Of a stretch of DNA of 64,000 nucleotides, positions 1 to 9,493 are shown piece by piece. The stretch is taken from NCBI RefSeq assembly GCF_918698115.1, contig NZ_CAKKLV010000006.1, positions 186,001 through 250,000 of the forward strand. Direction: 5' to 3'. The position numbers were made by a program, and so were the translations under genes. The notes under the pieces are model-generated. The model searched no databases, was not told the DNA's origin, and worked only from the letters and a program-made list of their open reading frames with translations. The DNA is from Peribacillus sp. Bi96 (GTDB lineage: Bacteria > Bacillota > Bacilli > Bacillales > DSM-1321). Position 1 is the first letter of the stretch, and every line of letters begins with the position of its first letter.

Positions 1-81
1 GCTCTTTATTTCCAAATTGATGTCTTGAAGAGCCTGATAAGAACCGTAATATTTTGTAATATTTTCAATGATGATACTCAT
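1..81 (-). CDS. cysA: Sulfate ABC transporter ATP-binding protein CysA (N-terminal fragment, runs off window)
   Basis: Only the first 27 codons are in the window. They read MSIIIENITKYYGSYQALQD and onward, the typical opening beta strands of an ABC ATPase before the Walker A motif. A GGAGGG ribosome site sits six bases before the ATG. The gene follows cysW by 11 bases on the same strand, so it is the last visible member of the sbp-cysT-cysW-cysA operon. It should energise sulfate or thiosulfate import. The name rests mainly on context, because the diagnostic motifs lie outside the window. Confidence 0.8.
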   Translation of the reverse strand, partial: MSIIIENITKYYGSYQALQDINLEIKS

Positions 82-92
82 TACTTTCCCTC

Positions 93-980
93 CTAACTCG
101 CTTTTGTTGATTTATAGTCGGTTTTCCATTCAATGAAACTTTTAATGATCAAGGTGATGATCGCAAAAATGGACATCAGGGATGCAACGGCAAAGGCGGC
201 AGAAAATTGATATTCATTATATAAGATTTCAATATGAAGCGGCATGGTGTTGGTCATCCCTCGTATATGGCCCGATACGACCGATACAGCTCCGAATTCT
301 CCGATTGTCCTAGCATTGCAAAGTATGACCCCATATAATAATCCCCATTTAATATTAGGGAGCGTTACGTACCAAAATGTCTTAAACCCTCCTGCACCTA
401 GTGTGAGAGAGGCCTCTTCTTCAGATGTCCCCTGACTTTGCATGAGCGGGATCAATTCACGCGCAATGAATGGGAAAGTAATGAAAATGGAGGCGATGAC
501 AATCCCTGGTATCGAAAAGATCACTTTAATGTCAAATGATTGCAACATCGGACCAAGTGCCCCATGTAAGCCGAACAGAAGGACAAAAATCAAACCGGCA
601 ATGACGGGTGAAACCGAAAAGGGTAAATCAATCAACGTTATTAAGAAGTTTTTTCCCTTAAAATCATATTTTGTTATCGTCCATGCAGCCACTACCCCAA
701 ATATGGCATTGAGGGGGACGGTGATGAGGACAACGATCAATGTTAATTTAATGGCAGCCAAGGAATCCGGATGGGCTATGGCGGCAAAATAAGCTTCGGC
801 ACCTTTTTCAAAGGCCTTTACAAAGATCGCGACTAATGGGACAACTAAAAACAAAGTCAGGAATAACAACACAATGGAAATAAGGATCCACTGTATGGAT
901 TTAGGCTCTTTTGTCGCGTTTCTCGTTATAATGACTGGGTCATTCGTTTTTCCAACCACTGTATGTTCATGTTCCAACAT
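93..980 (-). CDS. cysW: Sulfate ABC transporter permease CysW
   Basis: Inner-membrane permease of a sulfate/thiosulfate importer. Six hydrophobic segments are visible, with the permease EAA loop around residues 185-200 (EEASLTLGAGGFKTFW) that docks the ATPase. I start at the ATG at 980 because AGGAGGGG precedes it. A longer reading from 1022 would overlap the end of cysT by 34 bases and adds 14 residues not expected for the family. With 980 the gene follows cysT by 8 bases, consistent with translational coupling. The length of 295 aa is normal. Confidence 0.9.
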   Translation of the reverse strand: MLEHEHTVVGKTNDPVIITRNATKEPKSIQWILISIVLLFLTLFLVVPLVAIFVKAFEKGAEAYFAAIAHPDSLAAIKLTLIVVLITVPLNAIFGVVAAWTITKYDFKGKNFLITLIDLPFSVSPVIAGLIFVLLFGLHGALGPMLQSFDIKVIFSIPGIVIASIFITFPFIARELIPLMQSQGTSEEEASLTLGAGGFKTFWYVTLPNIKWGLLYGVILCNARTIGEFGAVSVVSGHIRGMTNTMPLHIEILYNEYQFSAAFAVASLMSIFAIITLIIKSFIEWKTDYKSTKAS

Positions 981-988
981 GTCCCCTC

Positions 989-1828
989 CTACTTCCCAGA
1001 AAATCTTTTGCCAGTCCACCATTGTAAGATATTGATGGTGAACAAAATTAGAAATGTAATAATAAGCATGACGGCTGCTACAGCGGTTGCCCCTTCATAA
1101 TCATATTGTTCGAGCTTTGTCATGATGATGAGCGGGGAAATTTCCGTTTTAAACGGCATATTTCCTGCAATGAATACAACGGATCCATACTCTCCAAGTG
1201 CCCTTGCAAAAGAAAGAGCAAAACCCGTCAATATCGCTGGAACCAATTCCGGAAAGATAATATTAATGAATGTCTGCATTCGATTCGCCCCTAATGAAGC
1301 AGATGCTTCTTCCATTCCTTTTTCAACATTTTCAAGCACTGGTTGAACCATCCGCACAACGAATGGAAGACCGATAAATATAAGGGCGATGATGATCCCG
1401 GCAGGAGTGTAAGCGACTTTAAAGCTAAAAAGTTGGCCGATCCATCCATTCGGTGAGTACAAGGTGGTCAAAGTGATCCCTGCCACGGCAGTCGGGAGGG
1501 CAAAAGGCAAATCAACCAGTCCGTCGATGATCCGTTTGCCGGGAAACTCATAACGAGTAAGCACCCAAGCAATTAAAACGCCAAAAACTGCGTTCACAAA
1601 GGCCGCAGTTAACGCTGTCATAAAACTCAATTTATACGAAGCGACCACCCTTGGTTCTGTTATGGTCGCCCAGAAATCCTGAAATCCCATTGTAAATGTG
1701 TTTAGAAAAACCATGGATAATGGGATCAAAACGATGATGGTGAGATACAGCAGCGTAAAACCCATCGTCAATCCAAAACCGGGTATGGTCCTCTTTTTCT
1801 TTCGTTTACCTTCTGTCACTATATTCAT
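989..1828 (-). CDS. cysT: Sulfate ABC transporter permease CysT (CysU)
   Basis: The partner permease to CysW, 279 aa, with a short basic N-terminus (GKRKKKRT) followed by six membrane spans and an EAA loop (MEEASASLGANRMQTF) near residues 170-185. CysT and CysW normally form the heterodimeric channel for sulfate. The ribosome site is weak (GGGGCG), so expression may rely on read-through from sbp, whose stop lies 70 bases upstream. The order sbp-cysT-cysW-cysA is the usual one. Confidence 0.9.
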   Translation of the reverse strand: MNIVTEGKRKKKRTIPGFGLTMGFTLLYLTIIVLIPLSMVFLNTFTMGFQDFWATITEPRVVASYKLSFMTALTAAFVNAVFGVLIAWVLTRYEFPGKRIIDGLVDLPFALPTAVAGITLTTLYSPNGWIGQLFSFKVAYTPAGIIIALIFIGLPFVVRMVQPVLENVEKGMEEASASLGANRMQTFINIIFPELVPAILTGFALSFARALGEYGSVVFIAGNMPFKTEISPLIIMTKLEQYDYEGATAVAAVMLIITFLILFTINILQWWTGKRFSGK

Positions 1829-1861
1829 CGCTTCGCCCCAGCTCTTTCTTATGATTTATGA

Positions 1862-1890
1862 AGGAGAAGATGTAAACACACACCTTCTCC
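1862..1890 (-). terminator. Weak hairpin between sbp and cysT
   Basis: An inverted repeat GGAGAAG / CTTCTCC with about 15 bases of loop lies in the 70-base gap between sbp and cysT. It lacks a T-run, so it is more likely an mRNA-processing or 3' stabilising hairpin for the abundant binding-protein message than a full terminator. Confidence 0.35.
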
Positions 1891-1898
1891 CTCCATGC

Positions 1899-2930
1899 TT
1901 ATTTCGGTTGATAAATTTCGTCAAACGTACCACCGTCATTGAAATGTGTTTCTTGGGCTTTTTTCCACCCGCCAAACTTATCATCAACAGTCACCATATC
2001 GATATTTGCAAATTGATCTTCATATTTAGCGAGAATCTTCTCATCCCTCGGACGATAGAAGTTTTTCGCGGCAATTTCTTGTCCGGCATCGGTGTATAGG
2101 TATTCCAGATAGGCTTCAGCCACTTCCTTGGTTCCTTTTTTCTTGACCACTTCATCGACTACGGCTACAGGAGGCTCAGCTAATATACTGATTGAAGGAT
2201 TGACGATTTCATATTTATCATCACCGAATTCTTCCAGTGTTAAATAGGCTTCATTCTCCCAAGCTATAAGCACGTCACCAATTCCCCTTTCCACAAAAGT
2301 GGTCGTGGCACCACGTGCTCCCGAATCCAAAACCTCAACATTCTGATATAGTTTTTTCATGAAATTCTTCACTTTTGCTTCGTCATTATCATATTTCTTC
2401 TCTGCATATGCCCAGGCAGCCAGATAATTCCACCTTGCCCCTCCGCTTGTCTTTGGATTTGGTGTAATGACGGATACATCCTTTTTGATTAAATCGTCCC
2501 AATCTTTAATTCCTTTTGGGTTATCTTTTTTCACCAAAAACACAATGGTTGATGTGTAAGGTGTAGAGTTTTCCGGTAAGCGTTTCTGCCAATCCGCCGC
2601 TAATAGGTTACTAGCATCGTGTATTGCATCAATATCATATGCCAATGCCAATGTAACGACATCCGCTTCCAATCCGTCAATAACAGCCCGGCCTTGTTTA
2701 CCAGAACCGCCATGGGATTGTTTAATGGTTACATCCTGACCCGATTCTTCTTTCCAATGCTTCACAAACGCTTCATTGAATTCCTGATACAGTTCCCGTG
2801 TTGGATCATATGACACATTCAATAACTCGACAGACTTTGATTTCCCTTCTCCTCCCGTTTTTTCCGAATTGCATCCTGCCAGTACTCCGAAGGCTAAAAT
2901 CAAACTTGACAATACCATCAACTTTTTCAT
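1899..2930 (-). CDS. sbp: Sulfate-binding lipoprotein Sbp
   Basis: Extracellular solute-binding lipoprotein of the sulfate importer, 343 aa. The N-terminus is MKKLMVLSS, followed by a hydrophobic stretch and the lipobox LAGC. The mature part has the Sbp/CysP signature [18 protein letters not shown] and [19 protein letters not shown], and ends in the usual C-terminal lobe. The ATG at 2930 is chosen because GGGGGAAG precedes it by three bases. A longer frame to 2951 adds only seven residues before the signal peptide. It is the first gene of the sulfate operon. Confidence 0.93.
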   Translation of the reverse strand: MKKLMVLSSLILAFGVLAGCNSEKTGGEGKSKSVELLNVSYDPTRELYQEFNEAFVKHWKEESGQDVTIKQSHGGSGKQGRAVIDGLEADVVTLALAYDIDAIHDASNLLAADWQKRLPENSTPYTSTIVFLVKKDNPKGIKDWDDLIKKDVSVITPNPKTSGGARWNYLAAWAYAEKKYDNDEAKVKNFMKKLYQNVEVLDSGARGATTTFVERGIGDVLIAWENEAYLTLEEFGDDKYEIVNPSISILAEPPVAVVDEVVKKKGTKEVAEAYLEYLYTDAGQEIAAKNFYRPRDEKILAKYEDQFANIDMVTVDDKFGGWKKAQETHFNDGGTFDEIYQPK

Positions 2931-2962
2931 AGACTTCCCCCTGTTTTTCACTTTTTTGCAAC

Positions 2963-3018
2963 AAAAAAGGCATACTATTTCCTACTTTATAATTTTATTC
3001 AAGGAGATAGTATGCCTT
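2963..3018 (-). terminator. Intrinsic terminator inside the sbp leader (candidate attenuator)
   Basis: On the minus strand a strong stem (AAGGCATACTATCTCCTT pairing with AGGAAATAGTATGCCTT) is followed by TTTTTTG. It lies between the predicted sbp promoter and the sbp start, so it would stop transcription before the operon unless read through. I do not recognise the short leader before it as an S-box or T-box. Confidence 0.65.
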
Positions 3019-3060
3019 CAGTTTTCTGATCAGCGAATATTCTGATTTTATGTATCCCTA

Positions 3061-3089
3061 ACATAAAGCAAAGTATACCAAGTTGTCAA
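3061..3089 (-). promoter_or_regulatory. Sigma-A promoter of the sulfate operon
   Basis: Minus strand TTGACA (3084-3089), 17 bases, then TTATGT (3061-3066), or TATGTT at 18 bases. Transcription would start near 3053, about 35 bases before the leader terminator stem. This is a good housekeeping match upstream of sbp. Confidence 0.6.
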
Positions 3090-3169
3090 CTATGTTTTTG
3101 TTAATGAATATGTCCTTTTTTTAAACTCATTCTCATATATAAGGCGAAAGAATTTATTGAAATGAAAAG

Positions 3170-3199
3170 AGCTCAATCTCAACGGAGAGATTGAGCCCT
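3170..3199 (-). terminator. Terminator of the kyn / nadD-like operon
   Basis: Minus strand GGGCTCAATCTC, six-base loop, GAGATTGAGCTC, then TTTTC. It lies 20 bases after the stop of the nadD-like gene and closes that operon before the sbp promoter. Confidence 0.8.
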
Positions 3200-3219
3200 T
3201 TAATTACCTAGGCAAGCCA

Positions 3220-3873
3220 TTAAGGCTTTGATTCTTTTTGATACAGCTTATTTTCTATAATATACTGATAACATTGATCAGGCAGTAAATATCTTGGTTC
3301 CCCACCCATCGCGAATTCATCTCTTATATATGTTGAACTAATTTCCATGGAAAGGCCTTTATCTATAAGGTGAAATGTATTACCATCATCATAATTCCTA
3401 AGCAAAGGACTTTTGGATATGATTTTCAACATATCTATCCCGTCCCGTGCCATAACGATGAATTTATGATTAGCAATCAATTTTTTCCTGAATTTCCATC
3501 GCAGGTGTACCGGTAACTCCTGATTATCAATATCTTCAAGTAAATCGGCACCCATTATAAAATAAACTTCATCCTTTGGGTATCGTGATTTAAAGTATTC
3601 CATCGTATACCAAGTATATTGTTTACTCGTCCCAGCCCGTTCATTAATTTCATAATCACTAACTTCGAATATCGGGTTGCCCCTTATTGCCAATCCAAGC
3701 ATATCCCAACGGTGTTCATTGCTCGTTTTCATCTGTTTATCGATGCGCCCATTTGCGCAAGGCAAAAAAATCACCTTGTCTAGCTTAGCACGATGCGCGA
3801 TGGTGGATGCTGTCCATAAATGTACATTTGTGACTGGATCGAAGGAAGATCCATAAACTCCAATTTTGCCCAT
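3220..3873 (-). CDS. NadD-like nicotinate-nucleotide adenylyltransferase paralogue
   Basis: A nucleotidyltransferase of the NadD/CoaD fold, 217 aa. The N-terminus MGKIGVYGSSFDPVTNVHL carries the (G)xFDPxTxxHL active-site motif, and the C-terminal SSTYIRD is the matching (S)ST-xxR motif. The start at 3873 gives the usual NadD opening and has GAGGGGG nine bases upstream. An ATG at 3891 overlapping the kynB stop is the alternative. It is the last gene of the kynurenine cluster, which suggests NAD synthesis or salvage, but it may be a second copy beside a chromosomal nadD elsewhere. Its exact substrate is inferred. Confidence 0.7.
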   Translation of the reverse strand: MGKIGVYGSSFDPVTNVHLWTASTIAHRAKLDKVIFLPCANGRIDKQMKTSNEHRWDMLGLAIRGNPIFEVSDYEINERAGTSKQYTWYTMEYFKSRYPKDEVYFIMGADLLEDIDNQELPVHLRWKFRKKLIANHKFIVMARDGIDMLKIISKSPLLRNYDDGNTFHLIDKGLSMEISSTYIRDEFAMGGEPRYLLPDQCYQYIIENKLYQKESKP

Positions 3874-3890
3874 CCCCCATATCCCCCTCA

Positions 3891-4517
3891 TCAGCCCTTC
3901 TTTTTCACTACTGCCCTGACGGGGCTCCCGTCCCCTGCCTCTAAAGCAAGGGGCAATGCAGCCAGGTCGTACAGCCCAGGCTCCAAACCTTCAAGGACCA
4001 GGCCTTCCAAGATATGAATGCCGCAGTCTGACATAGCATGGTGGGCCGGCAATTCCTTGCTGTCTAGATGGTCAACGGATGGTAAATCCAGGCCTAACAG
4101 CCTCACTCCTTTATTTGCAAGGAAGGGAGCTAATTCTGGTTCAACAGGTGGAATCCAATCAGGAAAACGGCTGAGGTCCTTCCATTGTCCCGTTGCCAGC
4201 AACAATCGTTGGACCCCTGTCAATTCGATGCCTTTGAAGGATTCAATGCTGATACTTTCAGCAGCGTCCACCTTTACTACAAGTGCAGTGCCCATATATA
4301 AATCAAGATCAAGTTCAATGACTTTTTTTCCATTTCCATCAAAATGAAAGGGAGCATCAATATGTGTTCCTAAATGGGTACTCATCCGAATTTCCCCTAC
4401 ATTTACAGATGATCCTTTCTCTATTGATGAATTCAGGCAATATGAATACTTTGTGTCACCTGGCCAAGATGGCGTATTTTCATTCAGCCTCTGAGAAATA
4501 TCTAACCATTGACTCAT
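3891..4517 (-). CDS. kynB: Kynurenine formamidase KynB
   Basis: Hydrolyses N-formylkynurenine to kynurenine. The metal-site motif HLGTHIDAPFHF is present around residues 50-60, as in the bacterial KynB / cyclase family, and the protein starts MSQWLDISQRLNENTPSWPG as its relatives do. The start at 4517 is preceded by GGAGAA. A start at 4538 would add seven residues. It lies 24 bases after kynA. Length 208 aa is normal, and no key residue appears to be missing. Confidence 0.9.
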   Translation of the reverse strand: MSQWLDISQRLNENTPSWPGDTKYSYCLNSSIEKGSSVNVGEIRMSTHLGTHIDAPFHFDGNGKKVIELDLDLYMGTALVVKVDAAESISIESFKGIELTGVQRLLLATGQWKDLSRFPDWIPPVEPELAPFLANKGVRLLGLDLPSVDHLDSKELPAHHAMSDCGIHILEGLVLEGLEPGLYDLAALPLALEAGDGSPVRAVVKKKG

Positions 4518-4541
4518 ATATTTTTTCTCTCCAGTCATTGT

Positions 4542-5387
4542 TTACAGTTTCGTTCTTAATGTCCAAAGCTCTGGAAAAAATGGCTGATCGACCACTTTTT
4601 TCAGATAGCTAACACCGGACGATCCTCCGGTTCCCATTCTTTGGCCGATGATCCGTTCTACGGTGCTCATATGATTGAATCTCCAGAATTGTTGCTGACT
4701 GCCAATATCAACGAGTTTTTCGGCTAACTCATACAAGTCCCAGTATTTATGGACATCACGGTAAACCGTCAGCCACGCACTTTCAACACTGGCATTTATC
4801 CGATAGGATTCAGACCAATCCCTGTTCAAGACCGATTCATCAACAGGGAGCCCCCTTTGTGCCAAAGCCCCAATAGCCGCATCATAAATGCTTGGTTGAT
4901 TCAAAGCAGCCATCATCTTCTCATAAAGCTCAGGCTGATGACGGAAAACGGCTAATATCTGCCTATTCTTTTGACCCATTGCAAATTCTATCAACCTGTT
5001 TTGAGAAGATTGAAATCCGGAAGAGTTTCCTAGTTTCTCGCGGAATTCCATATAATCCGAGGGAGTTAAAGTCGAAAGTACATTCCAAGATTGAATAAGT
5101 TGTTGTTGGATCCTGGCCACTCTTGATAGCATTTTAAAGGAAGGCTCCAAACGCCCTGATTGAATATGGTCCCTTGCTGCAGTCATTTCATGAAGGATCA
5201 GCTTCATCCATAATTCACTGGTTTGGTGAATTACAATGAACAACATTTCATCGTGATGACCAGAAAGCAGATGCTGACTTGATAATATTTGATCTAAATG
5301 CAGGTAGTCTCCATAGGACATTTCCTTTTCAAAATCAGTTACCATACCTTCTTCCAATCGATGTTTATCCATTGATTCCTTATCCAT
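4542..5387 (-). CDS. kynA: Tryptophan 2,3-dioxygenase KynA
   Basis: Heme enzyme that opens the indole ring of tryptophan to N-formylkynurenine. The family core is clear: [15 protein letters not shown], then [20 protein letters not shown], and the C-terminal [20 protein letters not shown] that carries the proximal histidine and substrate loop. I start at 5387 (281 aa), 11 bases after a GGGAGG site and 17 bases after the permease stop. A longer frame would overlap the permease. It belongs to one operon with the permease, kynB and the nadD-like gene. Confidence 0.93.
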   Translation of the reverse strand: MDKESMDKHRLEEGMVTDFEKEMSYGDYLHLDQILSSQHLLSGHHDEMLFIVIHQTSELWMKLILHEMTAARDHIQSGRLEPSFKMLSRVARIQQQLIQSWNVLSTLTPSDYMEFREKLGNSSGFQSSQNRLIEFAMGQKNRQILAVFRHQPELYEKMMAALNQPSIYDAAIGALAQRGLPVDESVLNRDWSESYRINASVESAWLTVYRDVHKYWDLYELAEKLVDIGSQQQFWRFNHMSTVERIIGQRMGTGGSSGVSYLKKVVDQPFFPELWTLRTKL

Positions 5388-5404
5388 GCTATCCCAATCC
5401 TCCC

Positions 5405-6754
5405 TTACGTTCTTTTCATTTTCGACATGAATAAATAAACGATGCACAGAAAGATCAGCCAAGGAACACCGAACTGAAGGACGATTTTAAATGGACCAGT
5501 GAACCAAGTTGATACAGTCAAAGCAAACAAAAGGAATGCACCAAGAATCGTTAAATACGGAAAGCCGTACATTTTAATCGGTAATTTACGCCCTCCTGAT
5601 TTCTCCCAGCCTTTCCTGAAATATAAATGGGAGATGAACACCATGAACCAGGTGAAAATGGCTCCGAACATCGATATCCCCATCATGAATGCATACGAAG
5701 TATCCGGGAGCAGTACCTTTACACCTGCAGCAAGAAATATGCCTAAAGAGGAAATGAGCAGTGCCCTTATCGGGACCCCTTTCCGGCTCACTTTTTGAAA
5801 TAAGGCGGGTGCCTGCTTCCCCTCGGATAAAGAAAATATCATTCTGGTGGAGGCGTATAATTGACTATTCATTGCAGATAAAGCTGCAGTTAATATAATG
5901 AAATTCATGATCCCTGATGCAAAAGGAATATTGAGGATTTCCATTACCCTAACAAATGGGCTTTTATCAATCCCAGCGGATTGCCAGGGAACAATCATTA
6001 ACATGATTCCGATTGTCAGTACATAAAAAGTGGCAAGTCTGAAAACAGTTGCCTTCAAAGCTTTAGGTACAGCAATATCAGGGTCCTTTGCCTCTCCCGC
6101 CGTCACCGCAATCAACTCTGTTCCCAAAAAGCTGAAGAGAGAAATAAATATAGCGATCCATAGCCCCCAAAACCCAAATGGCATAAAACCTCCATCATTG
6201 GCATAATTCTCTAAACCGATTCCGCTTGAAGGTTCGGCTCCAATCACCACGTAAGCCCCCATTAAAATGAAAATGACAATGGCGCTTATTTTGATCATAG
6301 AAAAAGTATACTCAAAATTTCCGAATGCATTAACACTCGTTGCATTTACATAGATAAGTAAGGCAGCAAAAAGGAAGATCCAAACACTTCCAGGTACATC
6401 CGGGAACCAATATTTCATATAAACAGCGATGGCGCTCACTTCGACGCCAATGGCAAGGACATTCGCTATCCAATATGAATATCTCACAACAAAACCGGCA
6501 AATGGACTTATATATTTTTCGGCAATGGTTCCAAAAGATCCCGACGTTGGATAAGCAACAGTCATTTCCGCCAAACAGCCCATCAAAAGAAGGACAATGA
6601 ATGCACCCAATGCATAGCTGATCAGTACACTGGGACCTGCCGTCGAAATCGCAAGGCCGCTGCCCAGAAATAATCCGGTGCCAATTGCACATCCCATTGC
6701 AATCATTGTGATTTGATTCGTTGATAATTCACGACGCAGCTTATTTTTCTCCAT
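5405..6754 (-). CDS. APC-family amino acid permease
   Basis: A 449-aa, 12-span permease of the amino acid-polyamine-organocation family. The first helix has [22 protein letters not shown], the conserved substrate-binding GxG segment. It is closest in style to the AnsP/GabP/RocE type permeases. It stands first in the kyn operon and ends 17 bases before kynA, so tryptophan or an aromatic amino acid is the likely cargo. That specificity is inferred from context only. GGGAGC precedes the ATG. Confidence 0.82.
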   Translation of the reverse strand: MEKNKLRRELSTNQITMIAMGCAIGTGLFLGSGLAISTAGPSVLISYALGAFIVLLLMGCLAEMTVAYPTSGSFGTIAEKYISPFAGFVVRYSYWIANVLAIGVEVSAIAVYMKYWFPDVPGSVWIFLFAALLIYVNATSVNAFGNFEYTFSMIKISAIVIFILMGAYVVIGAEPSSGIGLENYANDGGFMPFGFWGLWIAIFISLFSFLGTELIAVTAGEAKDPDIAVPKALKATVFRLATFYVLTIGIMLMIVPWQSAGIDKSPFVRVMEILNIPFASGIMNFIILTAALSAMNSQLYASTRMIFSLSEGKQAPALFQKVSRKGVPIRALLISSLGIFLAAGVKVLLPDTSYAFMMGISMFGAIFTWFMVFISHLYFRKGWEKSGGRKLPIKMYGFPYLTILGAFLLFALTVSTWFTGPFKIVLQFGVPWLIFLCIVYLFMSKMKRT

Positions 6755-6768
6755 ATGTTGCTCCCATC

Positions 6769-7099
6769 CTAGGCGATGATTCCCCTTTTATTTTCATAGC
6801 TTTCATATAACCTACCGTCCATGATCTTTTTAAGGACCTGTACCATTTCATACACTTCCTGAAAAGAGGTGTAAAGTGGAACAGGTGTTAAACGAATCAT
6901 GTTCGGCTCGCGATAATCAGGAATGATCTTCTTGATTCAACGCTTTACATATTCTAGCATACTCTTGATGTTCAAGAATGATAGGATCGGCCCTCTTCGA
7001 ATCATCCTTTGGACTGCCCATTTCAAATCCATGTTCAGACAACTCCGATTCGAATACATCCAATAGATATTGCGTCAGCCTCAATGATTCACTCCTAAT
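6769..7099 (-). pseudogene. kynU: Kynureninase (kynU) remnant, C-terminal quarter, frameshifted
   Basis: Reading the minus strand gives two adjoining frames that match the end of kynureninase. The first, about 7099-6930, reads SLRLTQYLLDVFESELSEHGF and continues to ICKALNQ. The second, about 6930-6769, reads IPDYREPNMIRLTPVPLYTS and ends KRGIIA. A full KynU is about 430 residues. Here about 310 N-terminal residues are gone and the rest is split by a frameshift, so no PLP lysine remains. It sits directly upstream of the permease, where kynU would be expected in the cluster. Confidence 0.85.
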
Positions 7100-7184
7100 T
7101 ATTCACATTTTCACATCTACAAACAATTCAAGCGAGCCATTATATATATCCATGTCCCCCTCGTGTTATTCCAATATTTACATT

Positions 7185-8699
7185 TTACTTATAAATCCCT
7201 ACGCCTTCCCATGCCAGCCTTATCATTTTGTTGGGATCCTTTTCAATATAATCTTTTTTATCAAAAATCATCGTGTAGTGGTTGGTTTCATCATATTTCG
7301 GCCAGACTTCCCCTTCTGGAGGATTGGGGTTCCCATATTTCGCAAAGTTAACCCAATGACCCTGTATTCTATGGGAAACCTTAAGCGCGGCTGACCTGCA
7401 ACCATAGGAAGTGATCCATTTGCCCAGTGCAGAGTCGAGAGTCTGGAAGGCAAATGGAATCTCCATACCATGTGTCGCCCCTAATTTACTTAGGCGCATT
7501 GCCGGCGTTTTATAATCAAAACGGTACATCCATGTTTTTTCAAAGCGACTGTATGCCTCCGCATACCAAACCGAAGGAATATGGAAAGTTGCATCACGGC
7601 CAATGCCGAGGACCGCTCCCTTTTCAGGGAAGTTCCAATAAGCATTCGTAATTCTCTCTTTCGCCTCCGGGTCAGTATTTTCAAACATTTTATGGATCAT
7701 CTCTGCATTAGTCGGGATTAAAGGGGGATCCATCTGATCGAATAACGTCGCTTCGTCCCTATTTGTTCCAATAAGCAAGGAAATCCCTTTAGCACTACCG
7801 GATCGAATCGATTCAAGTGGATAATCAGGCAGGAAGTCACCGTCGACGACCGGTCCAAATGAAAGGGAGCCTGGCATGGCTTGTGAGTTTTCCTGTAGGA
7901 GTTGGTAGGACGCTGTGACAATCTCTTGAACTGGAAGTGTTTTTAACCGATGGATATCATTTTTGCCAATCCCTAAGATATTAAGGAACCTTTCACTGAA
8001 TTGCTGCGCAAATCCTTTTCCATAAACAGATGTAGGAGCGGGACTTTCTGCAATGGCCTTTTTAAAAAGCCCCCTCGCTGAAGGTACGGTTAGTAAAGTC
8101 GTTACGGCATTACCTCCAGCCGATTCTCCAAATATCGTAACATTCTCAGGGTCACCGCCAAACGCTTCTATATTCTCTTTGACCCATTTCAGAGACGCCA
8201 CTTGATCACGTAAACCTAAATTGGTTTCAAACATTTCCCCATCTGCTGCCAACTCTGTAAAATCCAAATATCCCAATGCCCCTAACCTATAGTTGATGCT
8301 TACTACGACTACGTCTCCATTCTTAGCCAATAAGTGTCCGTTGTACATATCAATAGATCCAGCTCCTGTTACATATGCTCCACCAGGAATCCAAACCATG
8401 ACCGGACGCTTTTTATCATCAGCTCTCGGCGACCAAATATTCAAGAACAAGCAATCCTCATCCATTTTTTCATTCCCTGCCAGTCCGGTTTTGACAGCCC
8501 GATCCATCGGCTGTGGCGGAATGGCACCGAAATCCACTGCATCCAAGACTCCGCTCCAATTTTCAACCTCTTCAGGTGAACGGAAACGCAAAGCATCAAT
8601 AGGTGCTTTCGCATACCTGACTCCACGCCAAACATATATATCGTTTTCCATAGTACCTTGAAGATGTCCTTTTGCCGTCGTTACGATAGACCCAATCAT
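7185..8699 (-). CDS. pnbA: Carboxylesterase, para-nitrobenzyl esterase type
   Basis: A 504-aa type-B carboxylesterase of the alpha/beta hydrolase fold. The oxyanion region GGAYVTGAGS, the nucleophile elbow FGESAGGNAV (serine near residue 190), an acidic residue in NRDEATLFDQ and the catalytic histidine in ATHGMEIPFAF are all visible. No signal peptide, so cytoplasmic. GAGGTGGAAG precedes the ATG. It stands alone between the kynU remnant and the merR gene. The natural substrate cannot be told from sequence. Confidence 0.88.
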   Translation of the reverse strand: MIGSIVTTAKGHLQGTMENDIYVWRGVRYAKAPIDALRFRSPEEVENWSGVLDAVDFGAIPPQPMDRAVKTGLAGNEKMDEDCLFLNIWSPRADDKKRPVMVWIPGGAYVTGAGSIDMYNGHLLAKNGDVVVVSINYRLGALGYLDFTELAADGEMFETNLGLRDQVASLKWVKENIEAFGGDPENVTIFGESAGGNAVTTLLTVPSARGLFKKAIAESPAPTSVYGKGFAQQFSERFLNILGIGKNDIHRLKTLPVQEIVTASYQLLQENSQAMPGSLSFGPVVDGDFLPDYPLESIRSGSAKGISLLIGTNRDEATLFDQMDPPLIPTNAEMIHKMFENTDPEAKERITNAYWNFPEKGAVLGIGRDATFHIPSVWYAEAYSRFEKTWMYRFDYKTPAMRLSKLGATHGMEIPFAFQTLDSALGKWITSYGCRSAALKVSHRIQGHWVNFAKYGNPNPPEGEVWPKYDETNHYTMIFDKKDYIEKDPNKMIRLAWEGVGIYK

Positions 8700-8943
8700 T
8701 CACTTCCACCTCACAAATAGTTGTAGTTACTTAAGTTCTTCTTTTTCCATTCCCTTATATCCTTCATCTTTATCGAAAAAAGATTTATCAGTCATTTCAA
8801 ACAAAATCAAGTATTACTACCATATATACAAGTTCAGGTCATCCTTAAGGGACAGAAACGAACATTGGGCAAATACCACTTTAGGGGTGCCAACATGAAT
8901 ATTCCCTTCAAGAATACAATGAAAGGTATTATTAATGACCAAG

Positions 8944-8980
8944 ACAACAAAAAAAGACCCAATCAGGTCTTTTTTTGTTG
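8944..8980. terminator. Bidirectional terminator after merR
   Basis: A near-perfect palindrome of AACAAAAAAAGACC and GGTCTTTTTTTGTT around a six-base loop, 16 bases after the merR-type gene stop. The A/T runs on both sides allow use in either direction. Confidence 0.85.
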
Positions 8981-8995
8981 AACGCGGCAGCATGC

Positions 8996-9409
8996 TTAGG
9001 AGAGCATGGCAATGATGCTCAGTAAAGACCCGCCCCGAACGGAAAGCTGTTGTGCAGCATATGTCAGCTGCTGTTCATTGAGCTGATCAAGTAAAGGCTT
9101 TAATTCCAGCAATTCATTTTCCAGTTCTTTAAGGTCCGTAGATATCTTGTCCACCAACAAGAGCACTTGCTCCGAATCCACGTTGGTTTCCGACCATACA
9201 AGCAACCGTTCTTTGATTTCCGTCAACGGCATATTTTGTTCTTTATACAGATTAATCATTTGAAGACGATTTAGAGCGTCTTCGGTGTAATACCGATATC
9301 TTGAACCCATTTTTTCATAATTCAGCATTCCTAATTGTGTGTAATAGTCGATGGTTCTCTTCGAAACATTCGCAAGTTCGGCAAGCTGGCCAATCCGATA
9401 GATTTTCAC
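8996..9409 (-). CDS. MerR-family transcriptional regulator
   Basis: A 137-aa regulator. Residues 1-70 form the MerR winged-helix domain (YRIGQLAELANVSKRTIDYYTQLGML, then YRYYTEDALNRLQMI). The second half is a coiled-coil dimerisation helix (LVDKISTDLKELENELLELK). I prefer the GTG at 9409, which has AAGGTG nine bases upstream. The GTG at 9421 has no properly spaced site. No effector-binding cysteines or drug-binding domain are visible. It lies 85 bases from the sulP gene on the same strand, so it may act on that gene or itself. Confidence 0.82.
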   Translation of the reverse strand: MKIYRIGQLAELANVSKRTIDYYTQLGMLNYEKMGSRYRYYTEDALNRLQMINLYKEQNMPLTEIKERLLVWSETNVDSEQVLLLVDKISTDLKELENELLELKPLLDQLNEQQLTYAAQQLSVRGGSLLSIIAMLS

Positions 9410-9493
9410 CCAGATAGTCACCTTCTTTTAAAATCTACTGTTAACGATACTATAACATAACAATCCAATAAGGTGACTTCGAGAATGAATCTA

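Noticed and set aside
9416..9479. AGTCACCTT ... AAGGTGACT inverted repeat upstream of merR as a possible MerR operator
   Set aside because: The arms are 45 bases apart, far from the usual MerR dyad, and one arm is the merR ribosome site itself. Chance is likely.
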